A DNA stretch of 64,000 nt, from positions 70,667,001 to 70,731,000 of the forward strand of contig NC_133028.1 in the NCBI RefSeq assembly GCF_048771995.1, in the 5' to 3' direction. Under the pieces are notes generated by a model that did not search any database, was not told where the DNA came from, and saw only the letters and a program-made list of their open reading frames with translations. This document shows positions 13,803-23,000 of this stretch, piece by piece. The DNA is from Taeniopygia guttata. Its lineage: Eukaryota > Chordata > Aves > Passeriformes > Estrildidae. Made by a program: the position numbers and the translations under genes. Positions within the stretch are counted from its first letter, which is position 1. Every line of letters begins with the position of its first letter.

Positions 13803-16800
13803 ACATTAAATGGACCTAATGGGAAAAAATTTGAGTATTGCTGCTTACGGCAATAGATACAAGAATGAGAACAAAATGGGACCTACGATTCCCATCACAA
13901 TTATTCTTAGGTAAGAGAGTAGTTTTCTGCTAAAGAAAAATCAAGTAACGTTGTATATATTCTCTATCTAGTCTAAATTGTATGCAGCAGAAGGGGAATG
14001 AGCTTGCCCAGTCTGGTGAGATAGACAAGTGACTTTCTGTTAGGGTGGAAGTAAGGAATTGGGATCTGAAAGATTTCCACACTTACTGGTCAGTAAATTA
14101 AAATGCTGTTTAAGTTCTTGAATTCTCCTCTCCAAGATTTTGCATAGATTCTTCTCATAACAGAATTCAGCAGCTGTCATACCTGTGAATGAGATAAGCA
14201 TCATTAACCCTTTAAAAAAATATATTATTTATAGCAGAAAACCATAATTCACAGAAAGTTCAGCATCTAATCAAATAGAGTAATGCAAATGGAAAATGAT
14301 ACTGTATGAATTGTATGAAAAATATAATAAAAGTGAATATGGACTTGCTAAAGAGCCAAGGTTAAATTTGACAATCTATGCAGTTGTTGTAGGTTTTCTT
14401 CACATTACAAACTTTTATCTGCTCTGAAGAATTCTCCCACAAAAAATGGGGAAATGGGTTAGAAAACTTTCTCACTGCTAATTCTGTCTTTATCTGGGTT
14501 TTTCAAAGATCTGTTTTTTCTGAAGTACCAATTAATTCTCTTCACATGCCCAGTCTAGCCTGAGTCATCTGAAATAAAATCCCAACTCTCTGAAGCTGCC
14601 AGCAATCTTGCCATCATGCTAGGTATCTGGCACATGCATTTTTAATGGAAATTTACCCTGAGGTCTTGATTTCCTGAATGCCATGAGGTATCTCAGTGTG
14701 TGCATCCAAAAGCTGAGGAAAAATAACATGGGGACTCTGAAAATTGTTGTCTCATTCTGCTAATTGGAAACACAAACACAGGGAACTCAAGAATAATATC
14801 TATGTACAGCATTGCTTAGGTTATGATAAGATATAGCCTGAATATGAAAAATGGATTGGTATAAAACACACTCATATTTTCACATCCACAGGGCTTCAGT
14901 GAGAATTGGCTTTCTCTCATGAGGAGCTTTCGTGCTTGATACAAGGTGCTAATGATTCCTGTCTGCTAAAAAAAGACCCATTAAACTGTCAAACCATTCA
15001 GCTAAATTCATCGTGTCTTTTGAAATAGAGCTTTAATAGTGAGAAAAATGGAGGGATTTCTGAAATCCCTTTTTCTTTCCTTCTTTTCAAGCTGAAAATT
15101 GACTGGCAGCTATCAGCAAATTGAAGACAGGGAAACTTTCAGAAGCATTTGCCTTCTAAACTGCTCTTGCTTGCAGTCTTCTTGAGATCAGATTTTTATT
15201 TGCTTCCTGCATTTTGTAGGAAGGTTTTGACTGAGAATACAAGAAAAAAATATTTGAATTGCTTTTGGATTTCTTATAGTGGTTTTATCTTATTTTTAAA
15301 ATCTGTGAGCTGGATGTGTATTTCATTCCTTCTCATTTTTTCTTTTGCTGCAAAATATGTTTGTATCCAGCACAAAGTGGAATGCAAAATAATTGAGGAA
15401 TTTGTTAGACTCTGACTACAAAATAACAAACCCCCCAACATTCTCGGTAGTTCCATTTTTAACTAAAGATTTGACCTGTATTAAAGATAACAAAGTATTT
15501 TGATATTTTCACAATACTTTGTTTGCATTAAAACTTTAAAAACTGTCCCAGTAGACTGAGATTTTAGTTATTTCATATTCTCAATGACACCTTATCTTTT
15601 AAATGCTTATGGATTTTTCCCCCCTAGTACTAGTTAAACTCCTTCTCAACACTACAATAGGAGCTGAAATCCCCAGTCAAAACTACTCAGTGTTAGATTA
15701 TCTACATGAAACAAATACTTTTAGGTATTTTGTCATCCTTTGACATTTGAAACCAGACTAGTGCCTTTCTGCAGGGCTGCTTTCTGAAGCTCACAAACAA
15801 CTTGGCATTATACACAGAAGACTCAGATCAGTTTTCTAAACAACATTTTTCATGCCATGCCACCCACGTGTAATAGTCTGGGGCTTTCCTCGCCTTTTCA
15901 GTCTTGCTGAACTTCCTCTTTTATTTCTGTGTCTCCAGTCAGCATGGCAACCTGTGGCTGGAGGCTTGACTTGTGACTCTTTGGATTTGTTTGATGCAAT
16001 AAGCTGATAGACAAATGCCTGGAAACGTTGTCAAGGTATGCTCTCTACATCTAGAAATTACAGGGTTTTTGTGGGCCTGAGAACTGGGAACTCAAGTTCA
16101 GGATTGAACTTTAGGTTCTTCAATTTGCTGCATTCGTTGCAGCATTACCATAAAGTTGAATGCTTTAATTCAAAATGTGTATTTTGTAGCATTCCCCGGG
16201 GGAAATACCAGAATTGTAGCTTCTTTGGAAAGATACAGTTGTGTCCAGATGCTGGCAAAAGCTCTGTTAGTGTGATAGGCAGGGCTAACACCCTATTAGG
16301 TGTGTTCAGCCTGAGGTACTGAGGTATTCTTATTCCCTGTGATGCTCAAACCCTGAGAAGTTCGATGCAGCTGGCCAGGAGAGGCCACTGATGGCATTCA
16401 GGCAACCAGTCTGGGTTGCTGAATCTTCTGCCTGATGCTTTAGCTCTTTGCAGGGTGTAGGTGTAGGACTTGTAGGCTTTTCTGGTAAGGATTTTTGTTT
16501 GGAACAGCCAGTGGATAGATTGATCAGGGCTGGTGGTGAGATTCAAAAGGAAACTTTCACAGTGATGATCTCAGTTGTGCTCTACAATGTTTGTTCAGGA
16601 GAAAATGTCGATGGGTTGGGAAAAAAATAACCAGAGAGAAACAATAAAAAGGCAATGCACAATGCCAGATGCTATTAGAGGTTGAAGGTTTATTTTCAGA
16701 ACATATTTTTTAGAAACATTGCTTCAAATAATTTCATCAGTCTAAAGAAAATTGCACCTTTTTTGTTCCGCTTTTAGAGTGAGTTTTTATGGGAGAATGG

Positions 16801-18704
16801 GGCTGTTCTGAGTGTTGGACAGGTTAAGCCCTGTGCTTTCAGAAAAGCTCTTTGAAAAGACACTGAGCATTGTTTGTTGTGTTTGCATAGTGGTCCTTTC
16901 TCTGTGAGGAATAATTGAAGTAAAAGTGGCTGGTGAGTTACAAATAATAAGAGATGTTGTGAGTATACTGTAAGTGGGTTCAGCAGAAAGTTATGACCCT
17001 CTTCCAGCTTTGTGAGCTCCTCAGGACTGAGCTCAGTTGATGGATAATTCTCATGAAATTCCCAGAATAAATATTCCTTATCCCGAGTGGAACTAATAAT
17101 TGGAAGTAAGGCTGGAACTCAAAGGAGAAAAGCTCCTGTTTTTCTTATTTTTAGTGGATAGCATTGAGAAGCTGTGAAGAATAAGTAAACAAGCATACTC
17201 CCTGGAAGGCTACAAATAATGAGATCTCCAGCAAGCTGCCAGAAGTTAGGAAAAGGAGTTTTCTGCATCCAGCCTTCCTCTGGTCCTTCCTTATAAATTT
17301 CCCTGGGAATGACACAAAGTCCTAAGCTTTGCCTGCATGCTATCCCCACACCACTGAAGGAGCAAGCACCCTTTTCCCTGCGTGGGAGAGTGTTAATTGC
17401 TATGCCCAAAGGGGAAACATGTATTCTTCTGGCTAGTAATCAAATGCTATTGGAATGCCATTATAGTGCCCAGGATTTGTACTGGATGGTTGTTACAGAC
17501 AACTGGCTTACTGGGAGCTGCCTCGGGGTTGTCTGGTTATTGAGCCTTTGGTTTGATCTTGGAACCAACTTCCTGTGTAAATAAAGGGTAAACATTAGTT
17601 AAGAATGTCTACCTTAAAGTATCAGATGTTTGAAGATGTCATGTGCTTCTTCATTAAAAAAGCCTTTGAAAATTAAGATAAAGGTCACCAGCCCAACTCA
17701 GTTCTCTGGTTAATGCTTTTTTGCTGGTTTGATTTGATTAATCCTATTGGGGGGCAGCCTGTGGAACGTGCATCAAGAGAAACCATCTTGGCACAACATG
17801 CCACCTAGTCCTGGCTTTATTTGTCACTAGTGCCATGGAAATTGGCTCGGTTTGGACTGTGGGGTGACAGGGAAGGTCCTGTCTGCAATCAGCCTGTGCA
17901 GTCACATGTGGGATCAGCTGCCAAGTGAGGGATCAGCCACTGAACACATCAGTAGGTGGAAGCAGAAGTAGGATATATTCAGAAAACCAGACAAGCACTA
18001 CTTGATTGCCATGCAGCCAAAAGCTACAATCACTTTGCTTTTTACCTGTGTGCATTTAAACCAGATAAGCTTTTTTTTATGCCTTCTTTTATCTCAGTGC
18101 TAGCTGTTACAGGTGAGTTATAACTGAAAATATGAGGCTTTAAAAACACTCAAGTTTGAAAGTTGCAGCATGTTGCTAGTCCAGTATTTCTTCTTTCTCA
18201 CATAAATTTGAAAGCACATTTGTGCTCTGAGCTCAGTGCCTTCTTTTTGAAGGATAAAATGGTTTAACTGATCTTCTTTTTAGTCCCAAACCCAGGTACT
18301 AATTAAGCAATACCTGTAAGAGCAGTAACTGTAGCAATAACCTCTCACTACGCTGATCTAATCTGAAGCTATTAGCAGCTGCAATAGTTATACCGGGAAG
18401 AATTTCCCCCCTTTGGCATATGTTATAAAGGCTGTCCCTTGATTAGGTCAAAAATGCTTGGAGGCTATTGATTTTTGCTCAGTTTTAGGAGAAAGCACCT
18501 CGATTGCTCAGTTTGAATTTGAATGATGATGCGAAGAAAATGTATTTATGCATCCGATGACCTGTTTATCTGGTCAGAGGAGCTCTGCGGATTTTTGTGT
18601 TATCAGGGAGGACACAAAAAAGCTATTCTGATTCCTGAGCTGTCGGAGATGCTGTGCTCTGGGGTGTTGCCCTGCTCCTGCCCGCTCACACACACAGGGA
18701 GGTG

Positions 18705-18722
18705 GCTGCGAACCTTCGCAGC
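18705..18722. promoter_or_regulatory. 18-bp near-perfect palindrome in the promoter (GCTGCGAA-CC-TTCGCAGC)
   Basis: Two exact 8-base arms separated by CC. The centre GAACCTTC also fits two head-to-head heat-shock-factor units (GAAnnTTC), although a full element normally has three. It may be a binding site or chance; only the symmetry is certain. Confidence 0.3.
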
Positions 18723-18847
18723 GCATTTTAACAAAAAGTGATGCGGGGCTGGCTCCCGGCATCCCGGCTAACAGCTGTCCCCTATGGAAATAAATGCCTT
18801 TTCCATGGAAATAACGCCCGTGTGCTCCTTAGGCTGACTGGGGGTGT

Positions 18848-18857
18848 TGCTGAGTAA
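18848..18857 (-). promoter_or_regulatory. Second near-match MARE/ARE (TGCTGAGTAA), distal promoter
   Basis: The same 10-mer as at 19347-19356, 499 bp further upstream within the CpG-enriched region. One mismatch to TGCTGAGTCA. Confidence 0.25.
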
Positions 18858-19254
18858 CTCGGGGTAACACCAGGGCTGTGTGGATCCCGATCCCTGCAGA
18901 GATTTCCAAAATTTATAATATAGACGTGGGAGAGGAGAATCAACTGCGGCGCTGAAAGTTCAGCCCCTGCAAACGGAACTTTTTGTTGAGAGTTTTTTTC
19001 GAGAATGAAGTTGGATTAGACCCAGGAATGACGTATCTTGTTTGATTTCTTTTCCTCGTGCTCTGACGAGCTTTGTGTTTAGGCAGGCTTTTGTTTCTGG
19101 CTCTGAGCTGCTTTAAAAAAATTGGGAGCGTGTCTTGGGGTGTCGAGGGTGATACGCTTGCATTGATTAGTGAGGTTTGGCTCGAGTTGCTGGCGAGTGC
19201 TTTGTTCTTCTCACCACCCCCGGGTCAGCTGCACAACATGCCCCTACAGTTTAA

Positions 19255-19342
19255 AAAGGAAAAAAAAAAAAAAAAAAAAGGAGGAAAAAAAAACAACAAC
19301 CAAAAAAAAAAAAAAAAAGAGGAAGAGGAAAAAAAAAAAAAA
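19255..19342. repeat. A-rich low-complexity tract in the proximal promoter
   Basis: Nearly pure purine, with A runs broken by GGAGG, CAACAACC and GAGGAAGAGG. It separates the CpG-rich distal promoter from the amino-acid response elements, which start about 37 bp further on. The lysine-rich and phenylalanine-rich frames read through it are artefacts. Confidence 0.9.
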
Positions 19343-19346
19343 GAAA

Positions 19347-19356
19347 TGCTGAGTAA
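19347..19356 (-). promoter_or_regulatory. Near-match MARE/ARE in the proximal promoter (TGCTGAGTAA)
   Basis: TGCTGAGTAA differs from the small-Maf/NRF2 site TGCTGAGTCA at one base. It lies about 22 bp upstream of the paired amino-acid response elements. The same 10-mer occurs at 18848-18857. Mammalian SLC7A11 is a known NRF2 target with antioxidant elements in this part of the promoter, so position favours function, but the mismatch is in the core. Confidence 0.35.
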
Positions 19357-19378
19357 TGCCAGAGGTTTCTCAAATGGC

Positions 19379-19405
19379 TGATGCAAACCTGGAGAATTTG
19401 CATCA
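19379..19405. promoter_or_regulatory. SLC7A11: Inverted pair of amino-acid response elements (ATF4-type) in the SLC7A11 promoter
   Basis: TGATGCAAA at 19379-19387 and its exact reverse complement TTTGCATCA at 19397-19405 are separated by 9 bases. TGATGCAAA is the C/EBP-ATF composite element bound by ATF4. Two such elements in opposite orientation are reported within about 100 bp of the mouse xCT transcription start, where they mediate induction by amino-acid starvation. Here the pair sits 322 bp upstream of the start codon and just upstream of a TATA-like box. The motif is seen directly; binding is inferred. Confidence 0.85.
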
Positions 19406-19439
19406 TCATTCAGCTGGAGTAACTTGGGATGACAAGAGC

Positions 19440-19446
19440 TTAAATA
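19440..19446 (+). promoter_or_regulatory. SLC7A11: TATA-like box, predicted core promoter of SLC7A11
   Basis: TTAAATA lies 35 bp downstream of the second amino-acid response element. If used, transcription would start at about 19468-19475, giving a leader near 255 nt and placing the response elements roughly 65-95 bp upstream of the start, in line with the arrangement described for the mouse gene. No start-site data are available, so the position is an inference. Confidence 0.5.
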
Positions 19447-19477
19447 CAAGTCCATGCGGAAGCTGAGCTGGTTTCCA

Positions 19478-19678
19478 ATGATAGGGCAGTACCACAGGGT
19501 GAAAACGCAGGTGTTCCTGTGCTGGGCTGGGATCACAGGAAGGGCTCACATACTCTTTAACAACTTGTTACCTGTGTGTAGGAGCAGCTGGAAAGATAAG
19601 AGAAAACAGAGGAAGAGACAAAGTAGTTGGCTACACAGAGAGGGAAAAAAAAAAAAACAAACCTTCCGTTTCTGCTGA
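19478..19678 (+). other. Upstream ORF in the SLC7A11 leader (66 codons)
   Basis: An open frame from ATG 19478 to TGA 19676-19678, in the same frame as the main coding sequence and ending 48 nt before its ATG. An earlier in-frame ATG at 19454 would extend it to 74 codons, but that lies upstream of the predicted start site. ATG 19478 (A-free at -3: CCA precedes it) is the only ATG in the predicted leader before 19727. The peptide has no recognised domain and is probably regulatory or neutral. Caution: TTTTCTGCCTGTGCTTGCCAG near 19702 resembles a splice acceptor, so the leader could be spliced. Confidence 0.45.
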
Positions 19679-19726
19679 AAACTTTTCTGCCTGTGCTTGC
19701 CAGCAGCGTGCTGGTGGCACTGTAGC

Positions 19727-20003
19727 ATGTTCAGGAAAGCTGCTGTGCCCACGGTCTCTAATGGAAGCTACTTGCAGGGACAAGCTAATGGCAAGTTGTC
19801 CTCTACGGACAGTGGACAGCCAACCCGGGAGGGAAAAGTTGTGCTGAAGAAGAAAGTGACGCTTTTGAGGGGGATATCCATCATAATTGGCACTATCATT
19901 GGAGCTGGCATCTTCATCTCTCCCAAAGGCATCCTGAAGAACACGGGTAGCGTGGGCATGTCCTTGACTGTCTGGACAGTGTGTGGTATCCTCTCGCTTT
20001 TTG
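19727..20003 (+). CDS. SLC7A11: SLC7A11 coding exon 1 (residues 1-93, phase 1 end)
   Basis: The exon begins at the ATG for [10 protein letters not shown] and ends in TTT G before a consensus GTAAGT donor at 20004. It encodes the cytosolic N-terminus (about residues 1-43), the unwound first membrane helix with GTIIGAGIF, and the start of TM2 ([15 protein letters not shown]). The residue 43-93 stretch is nearly identical to mammalian xCT; the first 42 residues are more diverged, as is usual in this family. The last base pairs with GT of exon 2 to give glycine 93. Confidence 0.96.
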
Positions 20004-23000
20004 GTAAGTGCCTGAAAAGTTTCTAATTGGTCTAGAGGGGCAGCCGGTGAATTATTGTGATTATTTCTCTGATTTTACTATTGGATAGGAAGTGAGAGTG
20101 CAGAGCTTGAGCACCAATGGGACTACAGAAGGTCTGTGCTTCACAATGGGTTTGTGGAGGCTGCAAAAATTTTAACCTCTGTCCCTCTGCTCCCAGCACC
20201 AGCTGGTGAAAGCTGGAAGCACTTTAGCACTTTTTTTTTTCTTTTTTTCCCCTAATGAATCCCTAAAGGAACAGAAAAACCAAATGAGCATTTTTTTCCC
20301 TGTAGAATGTGGTGTATGTTTTTCTCCTGTAAGATGCATTTATGGTTTGCTTATGAAGCCCTGGCAGCTGGATGAGCACACCGCTAGATCACCACTGAAA
20401 TGTTTAGACAGCTCAACCTAGTTCCCCAGAGGCTAGAGCAAGGTCTGAGAGGAATAATTCCTACTCTATGTAAGCTGTATTGCATGAAGGGGAGCAAAGC
20501 AATAATTCTAATAACCCCTCTTCCCAGCTCTTCCTTCCTCACCTGTGATGTTGCTTTGAAAGATTGGGCTACAAAAAAAACAGTGTGATGGAAGCAAATC
20601 TGTCCTGGGAGTTTTATTACTGCTTATTGTGGCAGTTTTTGTTAATTCTTTGTATTCCCGAAGAGTGTTGAATTCTGAAGAAGTCCAGTTAAGTTGTTCT
20701 GTACACAAAACCCTCATTCAGAGTGGAAAACCCCACCCTGGCCTCTGTGGGACAGAGGGCTCATTGACCTATTTAATGAGTTAATCTCAAAGAAACTGAA
20801 GAACTAACATGAATATTGGCTTTATTTAAAAGGGAAACTGCTTGTTTACTGGCAGGAGGTGAAGAGGACAAAGAGGGACTAAGTGTCTACTTAATAGGTG
20901 GAACATGCAAATGCCACCTTGTAAATTGGCGCTGAGCTTAAAAGAAATATTCTTTACAGGCTAAACAAATAGTTGAGTTAGCTAGGACCCATTTGGGTCA
21001 AATGATAAATGTATGGGTACAATGTGCAGCATAATCTCTTGTACAAATGTGGAAGATCTGCCTGCAATAAAATTCTCCTTTCTCTAAGCAAGAAAAACCT
21101 CAGATCCAATTTGTAACCCTGTCAAAAGGCCTTAGTCATTTGAGTTATTTAACCCAGAATTTGCTTAAGCACTGCATTTATGGCTATACCTTTAGTAGTA
21201 GTAATCTTCTGGCTGTGAAATAGAGAGTGTACCCAAAAAACCCCCAAAAACCCAACCCCACAAAAAACCAAATCAAAACAAAAAAAATAAACCCATTCTC
21301 TTTTATCAGACAGATTTTTAGGTCCCTTTCCAGACCTCTAGATACGAAGAACTGTGTAATTTGGCACAGCCAAAGATAGTATCTTGTTCTCAGAATGGAC
21401 CTGTTACAGTTTTACAGTTTGTTTGTTTTTTGGTTGTTCTTTCTTTCCTTTTTTTTTTTTTTTTTGTAATATTTTGATTTTTAATTGCCTTCATGACTTA
21501 GTTATAGTTAAATCACACATTGAGGTCACATAAGATCTTGTTGAGGCTGTGTTTATAACATATATTAAAACACAATTTCACTTCATCCTGAACCTCAACA
21601 GAAGAGGCTGGCAAAAGAAAATGCAGAAACACTTTTTTTTTTAATGTGGCTGTAAGGATGCCTTTAAACACATCTTCAGGTAAGCTAAAGAATAGCAGAT
21701 AAAACACATTTTTGCAATGCCCCAAACAAAACAAATGAACAAGGCTGGAGAATTTGTCATCATGTGCTACAGCTTTGATGGGCTTGTACATGTGATGTGG
21801 TTTTGATAACTTGTAGTTTTTATCTAAAAGTGCTGTGATGTAAAGGCGTGCAGGGAAGAGAGCTGAAATGAGTTTGTGTGTGTTGCTGATCTTGTCCCTG
21901 TGTGATACATTGCTAACAAACTTTATTCCTGGTTATTAGTGGCTTCTCAGAGTCTTCCAAGAGGGCTGCCTCTGTTTATTGGTTGTGGAGCACTATTGAT
22001 GTGTTCCAGCTGTGAATCCCCGGCTTTGTAACTCGCTGATGGTTCCTGGCCTTTCACTGCATTTGCAGCACACAAAACAATCCACCAGTTTTGCAAAGCT
22101 GCGGCTAAGCCATCCCCTGAGTTTTGTATGGAAGATGTTAGGAGTACCGTTGAGGAAAATTCTTATTCTGCAGATCCTGCTTCCAAATTTTGGCCTTTTG
22201 TTTGCTTTTGACTCTGGTTGAGGAGAGGTGATACAATTTCAGACCTTCAGAGTTTGAGCCAAGCATCTCTAAGGCTGAAAGGAGTAGATCAGCCTTTGAT
22301 AACAAGCAAAGATGACAGAAATCTTTCATTTAGTGGTGCTATCTGACTGCCTGGGAAGTAGGGTGGCTGCTGTGACACCCCAATTTGTTGTCCCTCTTCA
22401 CAAGATATTGAGTAGTAATTGCAAATAGCTTGTCCTGTGGCTTTAAATATAACTGGATAAATAGTTTGGTTTACTGCATGTCTAGCTGAATGAATTAAAA
22501 TGTAGAAAATTAATTGGAAAAAAAAAGAAAAATATAAAAAGTAGTAGTGATACCATGGCAGCTCTATAGTTTAGGCCATAAATGTTTTGATATATATATC
22601 TGGATATCTCTCATGTTGGTGTTATTGAATTCTCACAGGTGCCCTCTGCTATGCTGAACTAGGGACGTGCATTAAGAAATCTGGTGGTCACTACACCTAT
22701 ATCCTGGAGGCCTTTGGCCCATTACCTGCATTTGTGAGGGTCTGGGTTGAACTACTCATCATTCGGTAAGTGTGTCATGACTCTGCACTTGTCAGTCATA
22801 AAGAGAAATCTCTGATATATGTTGGGCAAAAAAAAAAAAAAAAATCAAATATGTTTTGGTCAGTTAACTGTGTTCTTCCACTATGATTGCTTCAGAGAGT
22901 TTAAAAATGCTGTTCTGCTCATCAGCTTTGAAATGTTCAAGGAGACATGTTTACATACATGGGGGAAATAAGAAAACTATCTGCCACAAAAATTCAATAA

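Larger units (their letters stand above)
1..18479. other. Upstream intergenic DNA, no recognisable gene
   Basis: Apart from CR1 fragments (2376-2470, 2614-3019, 4160-4283) and low-complexity tracts, I see no gene, exon-like conserved peptide or RNA gene. Open frames are short, overlap on both strands and give no family resemblance. A TGATGCAAT element lies at 15992-16000, and scattered AP-1-like TGAGTCA words occur (for example about 14561). Confidence 0.7.
18480..19225. promoter_or_regulatory. CpG-enriched distal promoter region of SLC7A11
   Basis: CpG dinucleotides are clearly denser here (about 25-30 by eye) than in the DNA on either side, where a few per kilobase is usual. This marks a weak CpG island ending about 240 bp before the predicted transcription start. 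It contains TGACGTAT (19029-19036, a CRE half-site type sequence), an 18-bp palindrome at 18705-18722 and a near-MARE at 18849. No coding potential is recognised. Confidence 0.6.

Noticed and set aside
19073..19536. Lysine-rich plus-strand and phenylalanine-rich minus-strand frames near the promoter
   Set aside because: They are translations of the A-rich low-complexity tract.
19697..19726. Extension of exon 1 upstream from a TTG codon
   Set aside because: The ATG at 19727 aligns with the mammalian xCT start and there is an in-frame stop at 19676-19678; TTG initiation is not needed.
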